Below the pieces are notes generated by a model that saw nothing but the letters and a program-made list of their open reading frames with translations, was not told the DNA's origin and searched no databases. From contig NZ_FLOC01000017.1 of the NCBI RefSeq assembly GCF_900089755.1, positions 1 through 64,000 on the forward strand: a DNA stretch of 64,000 nt, in the 5' to 3' direction. The position numbers were made by a program, and so were the translations under genes. Shown one piece after another: positions 52,669 to 61,414 of this stretch (the first letter of the stretch is position 1; each line of letters opens with the position of its first letter). The DNA comes from Marinomonas aquimarina. Lineage in GTDB: Bacteria; Pseudomonadota; Gammaproteobacteria; Pseudomonadales; Marinomonadaceae.

Positions 52669-54330
52669 ATGTCGACATTGACCCATGCTAATCCCATTTC
52701 GACGAGTCGAAATGGGATTTCTTTGTTAAAGCTGAGCGCGATTTTTGTCGCCTTGGCGCTGGCCATTCCCGTATTGATCGTGGTGATCAATATCTTTTTG
52801 GGGGGCAGCGGTGTATGGCAACACCTGTATGAAACGCTGTTGTTTGACTATGTGTCGAACTCCTTTTTACTGATGCTGGGAGTCACCCTAGGGACTTTGG
52901 CCATGGGCGTTCCCGCGGCATGGTTGACCAGTGTTTGTGAGTTTCGTGGTCGTAGTATGCTCTCTTGGGCGTTACTGCTGCCATTGGCTATGCCAGCCTA
53001 CATTATTGCCTATACTTATACGGGCTTATTCGATTTTGCCGGTCCCGTACAGACCTTTATCCGCGATGTCACGGGGTTAGGTTACGGTCAGTATTGGTTT
53101 TTTGAAATGCGCTCCCTAGGTGGCGCCTTTGCCATGCTGTCACTGGTGCTGTATCCATACGTCTACTTAATGAGTCGTGCGGCGTTTTTGGAACAGTCAG
53201 CTAATACCTTAGAAGTGTGTCGTACCCTTGGTTACTCAACCCCACAAGCTTTCTTTCGTTTGGCCTTGCCCATGGCGCGTCCGGCGATCGTCGCTGGTGT
53301 GACCTTAGCGATGATGGAGACGTTGGCCGATTACGGGACTGTGCAGTACTTTGGTGTGACCACCTTTACCACGGGTATCATGCGTACCTTCTATGGCTTT
53401 GGTGATTTGGCGGCGGCGTCACAGCTGGCGGGCATCTTATTGTTATTTGTTGCAGTACTGATTTTTGCTGAGCGCTACTCGCGTCGTAAGATTAGTTATC
53501 ATGGCTCGGGGCTGCGTAAAGCCAGCCAGCGTAAGATTGAACTGCGCGGCATTTATGGGCTGGTAGCCTTTGTTGCCTGTGCGATCCCTGTGTTCGCGGG
53601 GTTTGTGATCCCTGCGCTGGTGCTGTTGTACTGGGCGGTGTTTGAAGCCGAAACCGTGGGCTGGGACTTTGTGCAACTGTCGTGGAACTCCTTCTATTTA
53701 GCAGCGTTAGCGGCTTTGATTACGGTCTCGCTGGCGTTGGTATTAGCCTATGCCGGTCGCTTACACAAAGAGAAGAGTGTACAAATGGCCATTGTCACGT
53801 CCGGTATGGGGTATGCGTTACCTGGTACCATTATCGCCATTGGTGTGATCGTGCCTTTAGCATGGCTGGACCATCGCATCATTGCCTTTGTGCAGCAGAC
53901 GTTTGATACCAAGATTGGCTTATTCTTCTCCGGCACCATTATTGCGCTGTTGTTTGCTTACACGGTTCGCTTTATGGCAGTCTCACTAGGTTCGGTGCAA
54001 AGTGGCTTAGGTAAGATCAAACCCAGTATGGACATGGCTGGGCGCTCCTTGGGCTGTTCACCGGCGCAAGTGTTACGCCGCATTCACGTTCCCTTGCTGA
54101 AAAGCTCGGTGCTAACGGCGCTGTTGATCGTTTTTGTGGATGTCTTGAAAGAGTTACCAGCGACGCTGATTTTGCGTCCCTTTAATTTTAATACGCTGGC
54201 GGTGCGAGCTTTCGAACTGGCTTCCGATGAGCGTTTGGTTGATGCGGCACCGGCTTCGCTGATGATTGTCGCAGTGGGTCTCATCCCAGTGATTTTATTA
54301 AGCCGCTCGATATCATCGAGCACGCATTAG
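52669..54330 (+). CDS. fbpB: Iron(III) ABC transporter permease
   Basis: A 553-residue inner-membrane protein with twelve helices in two fused halves. Each half has a permease EAA-type loop (EVCRTLGYSTPQAFFRLALP near residue 185 and MAGRSLGCSPAQVLRRIHVPL near 460) that contacts the ATPase. The gene lies 27 bp after fbpA and 5 bp before fbpC. Confidence 0.95.
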   Translation: MSTLTHANPISTSRNGISLLKLSAIFVALALAIPVLIVVINIFLGGSGVWQHLYETLLFDYVSNSFLLMLGVTLGTLAMGVPAAWLTSVCEFRGRSMLSWALLLPLAMPAYIIAYTYTGLFDFAGPVQTFIRDVTGLGYGQYWFFEMRSLGGAFAMLSLVLYPYVYLMSRAAFLEQSANTLEVCRTLGYSTPQAFFRLALPMARPAIVAGVTLAMMETLADYGTVQYFGVTTFTTGIMRTFYGFGDLAAASQLAGILLLFVAVLIFAERYSRRKISYHGSGLRKASQRKIELRGIYGLVAFVACAIPVFAGFVIPALVLLYWAVFEAETVGWDFVQLSWNSFYLAALAALITVSLALVLAYAGRLHKEKSVQMAIVTSGMGYALPGTIIAIGVIVPLAWLDHRIIAFVQQTFDTKIGLFFSGTIIALLFAYTVRFMAVSLGSVQSGLGKIKPSMDMAGRSLGCSPAQVLRRIHVPLLKSSVLTALLIVFVDVLKELPATLILRPFNFNTLAVRAFELASDERLVDAAPASLMIVAVGLIPVILLSRSISSSTH

Positions 54331-54335
54331 GCTTA

Positions 54336-55427
54336 ATGGGGTATAACATGACGGCAATGCCACCAAATAAAATGTTAAAAGAACTAAAACTAAGCAACAT
54401 TGCAGTGGGCTACCAAGGTGTCCCCGTAGTACAGGATGCTAACTTTCGTATCGTCGAAGGCCAGATCGGCTGCTTACTTGGCCCAAGTGGCTGTGGCAAG
54501 TCGACTCTACTGCGTGCCATTGCAGGCTTCGAACCCTTGTTGGCGGGAGAGATTACCCTCGATAATGAGCTGTTGTCGTCGGCGAGTAAAACCTTAAGCC
54601 CGGAAAAACGCAGCATTGGTATGGTGTTTCAAGACATTGCTTTGTTTCCGCATTTGACCATAGGCGCCAACATTGCCTTTGGCTTAAAAGGTTGGTCAAA
54701 AAAACAGGTGGCGGAACGCATTGACCACTTACTGGAGTTGGTCGGACTGAGTGGCTACAAAGACCGCTATCCGCATTCCCTCTCCGGTGGTCAGCAGCAG
54801 CGTGTGGCCTTGGCTCGTGCCATTGCACCTAAGCCTAAGTTGCTATTAATGGACGAGCCCTTTTCGGGCTTGGATGCGAAATTGCGCGAGGAGCTGGTGC
54901 CGGATATTCGTGCCATTCTGCAACTTGAAAAAGTCAGCGCGATTCTGGTGACCCACGATCAGGCAGAGGCCTTTGCCATGGCCGATCAAGTGGCGATTAT
55001 GGAGTCTGGGCGTATTCTACAAGTGGGCACGCCGTATCAGATTTACCATGAGCCCGCGTCGCGCTTTGTGGCGATGTTTATCGGCCAAGGTGATTTTTTG
55101 CCCGCGGTTGTGTGTGGTGACAATTGTGTACACTCTGATTTAGGAGAGATCCAAGGTCAGCTGAACCATGGTTTTGAGTCGGGAGCTAAAGTCGATTTAC
55201 TGGTACGCCCAGACGATATCCTGCATGACGATGACAGTGCCTTTAAAGGCTTAATCGTCAGTAAATGGTTCCGTGGTTCCTACTTTTTATATCGCGTGAA
55301 ACTGCCGTCTGGCAAAGTGACCTATTGCTTCTCATCGTCACATCATAACCACGCCATTGGCCAAGACATTGGCATCAGTGTGCACCTAGATCACTTAGTG
55401 ATGTTTCCTAGGGAAGAACGTCAATAA
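54336..55427 (+). CDS. fbpC: Iron(III) ABC transporter ATP-binding protein
   Basis: A 363-residue ATPase energising FbpB. Walker A GPSGCGKST is near residue 50, the signature LSGGQQQR near 149, Walker B LLLMDEPF near 170 and the switch His in VTHDQAEA. A C-terminal TOBE-like domain begins at about 260. ATG 54336 and ATG 54348 are both possible starts. Confidence 0.95.
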   Translation: MGYNMTAMPPNKMLKELKLSNIAVGYQGVPVVQDANFRIVEGQIGCLLGPSGCGKSTLLRAIAGFEPLLAGEITLDNELLSSASKTLSPEKRSIGMVFQDIALFPHLTIGANIAFGLKGWSKKQVAERIDHLLELVGLSGYKDRYPHSLSGGQQQRVALARAIAPKPKLLLMDEPFSGLDAKLREELVPDIRAILQLEKVSAILVTHDQAEAFAMADQVAIMESGRILQVGTPYQIYHEPASRFVAMFIGQGDFLPAVVCGDNCVHSDLGEIQGQLNHGFESGAKVDLLVRPDDILHDDDSAFKGLIVSKWFRGSYFLYRVKLPSGKVTYCFSSSHHNHAIGQDIGISVHLDHLVMFPREERQ

Positions 55428-55435
55428 TATCTAAT

Positions 55436-55463
55436 AAAAAAGAGCGCCGCGGCGCTCTTTTTT
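55436..55463. terminator. Bidirectional terminator
   Basis: AAAAAAGAGCGC and GCGCTCTTTTTT around CGCG, between convergent fbpC and the HDOD gene. Confidence 0.95.
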
Positions 55464-55482
55464 ATTTTACAGAAGGGAAGCT

Positions 55483-56349
55483 TTAAAGATTGCCAATGCC
55501 TTGTTCGCGGCAGGTATCAATGATCCCTTCAAAATCGTATTCGGTTAGCTCTAGGTGCTCTAGGGCGTGATGGCCGACCAGCATCCATTCATAATCTTCA
55601 GCCGCTTTGCCAAGGTGTTTGTAAGTGGCACTGATATGCTCGGCCATTTTTAGAATCGACATAAAGGTCAGGTACTTACTATCACCGGCTATGCGTTCGT
55701 TGAACAATTTTTGCGCACGGTGATGATGAGCAATGACATAACAACACGCTTTCGGAAGCGCCCAAGACTTGGCCAGGTAATAACCCACCACGGAATGGTT
55801 GGTGCGAAACTTTTTGTTCTCAATGTCGGTTAACTCAAAGTCGTAGCTCTGATAGCCTTCTTCTAGCACGGCTTTGTAACCGTCAAAGCGGCTCATCATC
55901 AGCGGGATACCGGCGTTGTGAAACAGGCCCAGTGCGTAACATTCGTCTTGGTATTTGAAGCCGATCTGATTGGCAATGCTGGAACACACGGAAGCCACAT
56001 CCATAGCGTTGTCCCAGAAGTTATGTAACTGCTCAATGGCACCATCGGATAGCTCACTCTTGACCGCTAAGCCATTGACGATATTGGCCACAGAATGAAT
56101 GCCGAGCATCATCACGGCTTGCTGGATCGATGAGATTTTACGGGGTAAGCCGTAGTAAGCCGAGTTGACGAATTTCAATACCGCGGCTGACAGGCCAACA
56201 TCTTGGGAAATGATTTGTGCGATTCGAGCCATATCAGGCTCCGGCATGGCTTGCTCCATATGCAGATCAACCATGACCTGAGGCTGAGGAGGGATGGTGA
56301 TCCCCTGCAAAACCCGCTTTAATTGCTCGTCATTTAAACCAGTAGACAT
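55483..56349 (-). CDS. HDOD domain protein
   Basis: A 288-residue soluble protein with one HDOD domain (about 15-215), a degenerate HD-hydrolase fold. The start 'IPPQPQVMVDLHMEQAMPEPDMARIAQIISQDVGLSAAVLKFVNSAYYG' is typical. HDOD proteins link signalling, often c-di-GMP or chemotaxis, to output, but none of the catalytic HD residues are reliably kept. No partner domain is fused. It is convergent with fbpC and divergent from rlmI. Confidence 0.88.
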   Translation of the reverse strand: MSTGLNDEQLKRVLQGITIPPQPQVMVDLHMEQAMPEPDMARIAQIISQDVGLSAAVLKFVNSAYYGLPRKISSIQQAVMMLGIHSVANIVNGLAVKSELSDGAIEQLHNFWDNAMDVASVCSSIANQIGFKYQDECYALGLFHNAGIPLMMSRFDGYKAVLEEGYQSYDFELTDIENKKFRTNHSVVGYYLAKSWALPKACCYVIAHHHRAQKLFNERIAGDSKYLTFMSILKMAEHISATYKHLGKAAEDYEWMLVGHHALEHLELTEYDFEGIIDTCREQGIGNL

Positions 56350-56461
56350 CGTAACCCCTGTGAGTATTGGCGGATGAAAGTAAGTGAATTACGCCGATAA
56401 CGTAGAAATCCATAACTGAACACTTATAATAGCGTTTTTTTATGTAACCTTGGTGAGTACT

Positions 56462-57658
56462 TTGAGTGTAATTAGGTTAAAAGGGCAAGCAGACAGAAGA
56501 CTTCGTGCGGGCCATCAGTGGATATATAGCAATGAAGTGAATACCGATGCGACACCTTTGAAGCAGTTTAATGCTGGGGATCAAGTGATCGTGGAAACGG
56601 CACACGGCAAGCCAATAGGTGTTGCCATGATCAACCCTAATACACTGATTTGTGGTCGCTTGGTGAGCCGCAGTATCGATATGGTTTTAAACAAATCGAC
56701 CATCGTACATCGACTTAAGATTGCCTTGTCATTGCGTGAAATGAGCTACCCAGAGCCTTACTACCGTTTGGTATTTGGCGACTCGGATGGCCTATCGGGT
56801 CTAGTGGTGGATCGTTTTGGCGATATTCTTGTGGTGCAAATTTCCACCGCCGGCATTGAGCGTTTGAAGACTGAAGTTATCGAAGCCCTGCAAGAAGTAG
56901 TCAAGCCAAGCGCGATCCTGATGAAAAATGATGGCAAGATGCGTAATGTCGAAGGCTTGGACACTTACGTGGAAGAAGTCTTTGGGCACGTGCCGGAAGT
57001 GGTCTACCTAAAAGAAAACGATGTGCTGTTCCAAGCACCGGTATGGGATGGTCAAAAAACCGGTTGGTTCTACGATCACCGTGAAAACCGCAAAACCATG
57101 CAACAGTTTTGTTCCGGTAAAAAAGTCCTAGACGTGTTCTCTTACGTCGGTGGCTGGGGTGTACAAGCCGCTGCTGCAGGCGCCACGGATGTGACCTTTA
57201 TCGATGCCTCTGAAGCAGCATTGGATCACGTGGATGCCAACTTGGCGTTGAACCAATACGAAGGTGAAGCGAACCTGATGCAAGGGGATGCCTTTGAAGC
57301 GATGCAATCTCTGATTGAAGAGAAACAGCGCTTTGATGTCGTGGTCATGGATCCGCCAGCGTTTATCGCCCGCCGTAAAGACATCAAAGCGGGCGAAGGC
57401 GCTTACCACCGTGCTAACCAGTTGGCCATGCGCCTGGTGGCAAAAGGCGGTATTTTAGTATCCGGTTCTTGTTCCATGCACCTAGAGACGGGCCGTTTGC
57501 ACGACATCGTGCGCAGCAATAGCCGTCAGCTAGAGCGCTTCTCACAGCTGATCTACCGTGGCACGCAAGCGCCGGATCACCCAGTGCATCCAGCGATTCC
57601 GGAAACGGAATACTTAAAAGCACTGTTTTATCGAGTGCACAATAATATGGGTCTATAA
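56462..57658 (+). CDS. rlmI: RlmI-like 23S rRNA (cytosine-C5) methyltransferase
   Basis: A protein of about 398 residues with an N-terminal PUA domain (KGQADRRLRAGHQWIYSNEV) and a C-terminal Rossmann methyltransferase (KVLDVFSYVGGWGVQAAAAGA, then DVVVMDPPAF and VSGSCSMH). This fits the RlmI/YccW family that methylates C1962 of 23S rRNA. Possible starts are TTG 56450, GTG 56453 and TTG 56462; GGTGAG five bases before 56462 favours the last. Confidence 0.87.
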   Translation: MSVIRLKGQADRRLRAGHQWIYSNEVNTDATPLKQFNAGDQVIVETAHGKPIGVAMINPNTLICGRLVSRSIDMVLNKSTIVHRLKIALSLREMSYPEPYYRLVFGDSDGLSGLVVDRFGDILVVQISTAGIERLKTEVIEALQEVVKPSAILMKNDGKMRNVEGLDTYVEEVFGHVPEVVYLKENDVLFQAPVWDGQKTGWFYDHRENRKTMQQFCSGKKVLDVFSYVGGWGVQAAAAGATDVTFIDASEAALDHVDANLALNQYEGEANLMQGDAFEAMQSLIEEKQRFDVVVMDPPAFIARRKDIKAGEGAYHRANQLAMRLVAKGGILVSGSCSMHLETGRLHDIVRSNSRQLERFSQLIYRGTQAPDHPVHPAIPETEYLKALFYRVHNNMGL

Positions 57659-57665
57659 GACTTTT

Positions 57666-57694
57666 AAAAAACGCAGCTTAGGCTGCGTTTTTTT
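57666..57694. terminator. Bidirectional terminator
   Basis: AAAAAACGCAGC pairs with GCTGCGTTTTTT around TTAG, between convergent rlmI and the Crp/Fnr gene. Confidence 0.95.
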
Positions 57695-57699
57695 ATGGC

Positions 57700-58293
57700 T
57701 CAGCAGGCATTGCTTTTTAATTGGGCGCGAATACGACTCAAGGCAATGGGGGTTATGCCAATATAAGACGCAATCTGTTGTTGCGGCAGTACGTCCTTCA
57801 GCTCTGAGAAGTCACGACAAAAGTCCAAATAGCGCTGCGTAGCGGAGTGCTTCACCATAGCGTATTCTTTTTGCTCCTTGGCAATAAAAATGCCTTCTAA
57901 GAACTTGGCATAGGCTTGCGTAAAGGCTAAGTCTTGGCTCATCTGTTGATAAAAGTTCTGCCACAAAAATGAAATCGCCACACTAGGGCAGACCGCTTCA
58001 ATACTAAAGAGCGCGGGTTGAGTAAGGCCTAGAGCGCGAGTGGAACCCACCAACTTAGGCGCCTTGGCAATGGTCTGTGTATATTCCTTGCCGTTTTGTG
58101 AAACGCTGTAATAGCGCACTAAACCACTGCATAAAAAGAACATACGGGCACACGATTCGCCCTGCTGCAGCAAGCAGTCGCCTTTAGCGAGCGTGTGCAC
58201 CTGGATCTCGGTATTGCACAGACGCCAATCAATTCCCGCTTGGTATTGATCGAAAAAGTGCCTCAGTTGCTGTGTTAAATATTGCTTATCCAT
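57700..58293 (-). CDS. Crp/Fnr family transcriptional regulator
   Basis: A 197-residue regulator with an N-terminal cyclic-nucleotide-binding fold (GDCLLQQGESCARMFFLCSGLVR) and a C-terminal helix-turn-helix (QQQIASYIGITPIALSRIRAQL). The HTH has the 'IASYLGITPESLSRIR' pattern of the subgroup common in Bacteroidetes. Cysteine ligands for an Fe-S cluster, as in Fnr, are not arranged in the Fnr way, and the effector is unknown. Its start overlaps the end of the DMT exporter gene by 8 bp (ATGGATAA), so it is translated from the detoxification-like operon and may autoregulate it. Confidence 0.85.
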   Translation of the reverse strand: MDKQYLTQQLRHFFDQYQAGIDWRLCNTEIQVHTLAKGDCLLQQGESCARMFFLCSGLVRYYSVSQNGKEYTQTIAKAPKLVGSTRALGLTQPALFSIEAVCPSVAISFLWQNFYQQMSQDLAFTQAYAKFLEGIFIAKEQKEYAMVKHSATQRYLDFCRDFSELKDVLPQQQIASYIGITPIALSRIRAQLKSNAC

Positions 58294-59194
58294 CGCGTGA
58301 CTCTGAAGGGCTAATAGGACGGCTGTCAATCATCAATAAGGCCAATAACACCATAGCGGAGCCGATAATAAAGCCATAGGAATAGAGCATAATGGCCCGG
58401 CTTTGACTGGCTTGATATAGGGCAACCCAGATGGGCACAGTATAGCTGAAGGCCAATAGGCGTGATGCCCCACCAGAGCGAATAACTAGCTGCTGCAGCA
58501 CAAAGGTTAGCAGGGTGGTAAACAGGGTCAAATACAACAGTAATAGCCAAAAGGTTGAACTCTGCCAAGCCACCTCAGCAAGCTCCCCCCATAGTAGGGT
58601 GATGGGCAGCAACCAAATACAGCCAAACAACAGGATGCGATAGGCGCCCGCAAAAGCGCTCACTTGCCGTCCCCAATGTTGCACGCTAATCACGTGTAAT
58701 GCCAATAAGCCACAGGCTATAAAATAGATGCCATCACCCACATGCCATGTCAGCACGCCGTCACGTGTAAAGACCAAGACGCTGATGGCACCAGCGGAGC
58801 CAATCATATAACCGAGCCAGTGCTTGAAGGAGGTGCGTTGGCCAAAGCACAGCATCAGCAGAGCGCCGAGTAAGGGCACGAAGGTATACATGACGGAGGT
58901 GTTTAAAGACGACGTGGTTTTTAACGCACTAAACAGACCGATAAAAAAGCCCACCAAGGCAGCGCTGATCAATAGATACTTTAGGGTCAGCGAAGTGGAT
59001 TGGAAGACGGTCCTCAAGGAATGTTCCGCCGGTTTTGGCAGCCAATAGTAAATCGGAGTCATCAATACCAGTGCCATCATAAAACGTAGCCCCGTTGTGG
59101 CTAAAGGTGAGGCATAAGAGGTGACATAGGCTGACACAACAAAGGATGAAGCCATCAGCCAGGACCAAATCAGGGCGGCAACAATAGACTGCAT
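58286..59194 (-). CDS. EamA/DMT family transporter
   Basis: A 302-residue inner-membrane protein with ten helices and the internal duplication typical of EamA (RhaT-like) exporters: 'VSAYVTSYASPLATTGLRFMMALVL' in the first half and the second EamA repeat after 'SAGAISVLVF'. ATG 59194 is preferred since AAGGGGG precedes it; the longer frame overlaps the NAT gene. The substrate is unknown. Its place after nitroreductase and arylamine acetyltransferase suggests efflux of small aromatic products. Confidence 0.87.
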   Translation of the reverse strand: MQSIVAALIWSWLMASSFVVSAYVTSYASPLATTGLRFMMALVLMTPIYYWLPKPAEHSLRTVFQSTSLTLKYLLISAALVGFFIGLFSALKTTSSLNTSVMYTFVPLLGALLMLCFGQRTSFKHWLGYMIGSAGAISVLVFTRDGVLTWHVGDGIYFIACGLLALHVISVQHWGRQVSAFAGAYRILLFGCIWLLPITLLWGELAEVAWQSSTFWLLLLYLTLFTTLLTFVLQQLVIRSGGASRLLAFSYTVPIWVALYQASQSRAIMLYSYGFIIGSAMVLLALLMIDSRPISPSESRDG

Positions 59195-59204
59195 TGGGGC
59201 CCCC

Positions 59205-60023
59205 TTAAGGTTGCATGTTGTCGAGTCTTGGCGCGAGATAGTGGCTAAACAAAAACTCACATACCTCCTGTTCGCTACTGAGGTTAAACACCTGTGTCAG
59301 TGCTTCAAACAGTGCCTCTGAGGACGCGATCAAACGACTTTCACGACCGCTCGCGCTGTGGTGTGTCAGGCGTTCGTTAGTGATCACATAGGTCTCGCGC
59401 GCGCTTTTTTGGCTCACGACGAGGTTATTCACAAACGCCGCGTGCGGATGTTTATGGGAGTAAAAGTGCCCCATTTCACAATCCGCATCGCTGTAGTGGG
59501 CTAAATCAAAGCGGTATAAAAGAAAGGGGCCATTTTCCCGTAATTGCCACAGCTCATACTCTTGCTGGTTATTCTGTACCACCTGGTAGCGCTCAAAGCC
59601 CGCCTGTTGGGGTAAACGATTAGCCAAGGCCAGAGGCTTAATCGGGCAAGCGGCACCAAAGCCGATGTCGACTAGGTAGTGCTCACCCGCCAGCTTTACC
59701 AAGGTTATACGATGTGTTCGTGGTACTGGCCGCTCATCATTGTTAATGACCCTAGCCAGAACTAGGCGAACCTCAAAACCGCAAAGGGAGAGGGCTTCAT
59801 AGGCCAGTTTATTGTGCTCGAAACAGTAGCCACCTAAGCCTTGTTGTACCACCTTATGGAGAATGGCTTGGCTCTGCAAAGAGATCTCTTGATGCAGCAA
59901 AACCGCTAAGTTATTAAAGCTGAAACGTTCTAGATGGCGCTCGGTAAAGGTGCTGAGAAAGTCTAAGCTGGGAGCCTTGGGCTGGCTTAAGCCGAGCGTT
60001 GTAAGGTAATTGAGAAGTGTCAT
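59205..60023 (-). CDS. Arylamine N-acetyltransferase
   Basis: A 272-residue enzyme transferring acetyl from acetyl-CoA to arylamines and arylhydroxylamines. The Cys-His-Asp triad is complete: Cys67 in GGYCFEHN, His104 in RTHRITLV and Asp119 in YLVDIGFG. ATG 60023 is used, as it gives the family N-terminus. It is 13 bp downstream of the nitroreductase gene and 10 bp upstream of the exporter gene. Confidence 0.93.
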   Translation of the reverse strand: MTLLNYLTTLGLSQPKAPSLDFLSTFTERHLERFSFNNLAVLLHQEISLQSQAILHKVVQQGLGGYCFEHNKLAYEALSLCGFEVRLVLARVINNDERPVPRTHRITLVKLAGEHYLVDIGFGAACPIKPLALANRLPQQAGFERYQVVQNNQQEYELWQLRENGPFLLYRFDLAHYSDADCEMGHFYSHKHPHAAFVNNLVVSQKSARETYVITNERLTHHSASGRESRLIASSEALFEALTQVFNLSSEQEVCEFLFSHYLAPRLDNMQP

Positions 60024-60036
60024 ACAGGGCGCACCT

Positions 60037-60660
60037 TTAAGCGAAAAAATGGGCAAATTCAGTCGTTGGAGTACGTACTTTTTCAGGCACAGCAATGCTG
60101 TTGTCACGGTAGCCAACGGCACAGATAACGCAGGCATTTAACTGTTTCTCAGTCAGGCCTAACACATGATTAAACGCCTCTTGATCAAAGCCCGTCATTG
60201 GGCAGGCATCGATGCGTTGCATCGCCGCTTCGCTCAGTAGCGCTCCCAAGGCTAGGTAAGCCTGCTGTTGGGCCCAGGCTTGGCGTTGTGGCGAGTTTTG
60301 AGCGGCCAGAGCGGATTTAATGTGCTCGGCGTAGCCATCGGCGCTGCCGACTTCTGTGCCAGTTTGCTGGTAATAGCGTTGGAAATAACGATCAACAGTG
60401 TGATCTCCGATCTGAGTGTCATTCACCAGTACCAACAAATGCGAGCACTGGGTAATTTGGCTTTGGCCATAGGCATGCTCTGACAGCTGAGCTAACACCT
60501 GTGAGTCGTCAATGACCCAGATTTGATAGGGCTGCAAACCATAGGACGACGCGGCCAGTCGAGCGGCTTCGATTAGATCGTGGACACGTGCCAATGGAAC
60601 TTTGTCACTGGAAAACTGTTTTAGTGAATAACGCCATTGCAGGGCAGGGAGAGTGCTCAT
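60037..60660 (-). CDS. Nitroreductase family protein
   Basis: A 207-residue FMN-dependent NAD(P)H reductase (NfsB/DrgA type). Family motifs are WRYSLKQF at the start, AARLAASSYGLQPYQIWVI near residues 32-50, and the C-terminal GYRDNSI with basic residues binding FMN phosphate. Such enzymes reduce nitroaromatics and quinones. It is the first gene of the four-gene operon and is divergent from another redox gene. Confidence 0.9.
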   Translation of the reverse strand: MSTLPALQWRYSLKQFSSDKVPLARVHDLIEAARLAASSYGLQPYQIWVIDDSQVLAQLSEHAYGQSQITQCSHLLVLVNDTQIGDHTVDRYFQRYYQQTGTEVGSADGYAEHIKSALAAQNSPQRQAWAQQQAYLALGALLSEAAMQRIDACPMTGFDQEAFNHVLGLTEKQLNACVICAVGYRDNSIAVPEKVRTPTTEFAHFFA

Positions 60661-60720
60661 GGTATTTCCTCTGTTTGGTGTGCATTGGACGTTACTGTAA
60701 GCTGGCCTTAAGAATGAGTA

Positions 60721-60752
60721 ATTAACCTAGGTTTAGTCGACCTAATTATTCC
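60721..60752. promoter_or_regulatory. Palindrome in the divergent promoter region
   Basis: TAGGT (60728-60732) and ACCTA (60740-60744) form an interrupted palindrome with seven bases between, flanked by AATTA/TAATT. It overlaps a perfect AACCTAGGTT palindrome (60725-60734). The site lies between the nitroreductase and oxidoreductase starts and could be an operator for both. Confidence 0.4.
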
Positions 60753-60786
60753 TCTCAGCGTTCATCTATTTACAAGGAGCGACTCA

Positions 60787-61386
60787 ATGTATCGAATCAA
60801 TCAGTTCAAAACGCTGTTGTTGGCAGTCATGACGCTAATGCTGTGCAATCTGGCGTTGGCCAATGACAAACCCTATCAAACCGATATTAAAACACTGGTG
60901 ATTGTGTCGCACCCGTACCCAGAGCGTTCGGTGATGACCAAGGGCATGCAAGCAGCCGCGGAGAGTGTCGCTGGGGTGACGGTGCGTAATCTAGAAACTC
61001 TGTATGGCTTTGATACCCGTGCTATTGATGCGTCTCTAGAAAAGCAGCTCACCCGTGAGCATGACCGTATTGTGTTTATGTTCCCCACCCATTGGTTCAA
61101 CATTACGCCGATGATGAAGGCCTATATGAATGATGTTTGGGGCAGCGTCGGACCAGGTCTTTGGCAGGGCAAAGAAATGCTACTAGTGACGACAGCGGCA
61201 GGGGGCAGCACCACCTACGGGGCATCGGGGCGCATTGGTGTACGCTTGGAAGATGTGTTTACGCCGATGCAAGCCAGTGCCTTGCATGCGGGCATGACTT
61301 ATTTAGAGCCTTTGGCGTTCCAAGCCATTTCCTCTGCTAAACTGCCAGAGTATCAACAGCAGTTAATTGAGCGTTTGCAGCGATAA
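60787..61386 (+). CDS. Flavodoxin-fold NAD(P)H oxidoreductase with signal peptide
   Basis: A 199-residue protein. From residue 35 on it fits the KefF/MdaB/DT-diaphorase family (LVIVSHPYPERSVMTKGM, then IVFMFPTHWFNITPMMKAYMNDVW and VTTAAGG). These bind FAD or FMN and reduce quinones in the cytosol. Unusually, residues 1-25 (FKTLLLAVMTLMLCNLALA) look like a Sec signal peptide, so this copy may be exported. No twin-arginine motif is seen. CAAGGAG stands before the ATG. It pairs with a lipoprotein gene 28 bp downstream. Confidence 0.82.
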   Translation: MYRINQFKTLLLAVMTLMLCNLALANDKPYQTDIKTLVIVSHPYPERSVMTKGMQAAAESVAGVTVRNLETLYGFDTRAIDASLEKQLTREHDRIVFMFPTHWFNITPMMKAYMNDVWGSVGPGLWQGKEMLLVTTAAGGSTTYGASGRIGVRLEDVFTPMQASALHAGMTYLEPLAFQAISSAKLPEYQQQLIERLQR

Positions 61387-61414
61387 TGTTTAATAACGAT
61401 AAAGGGAGCAAACT

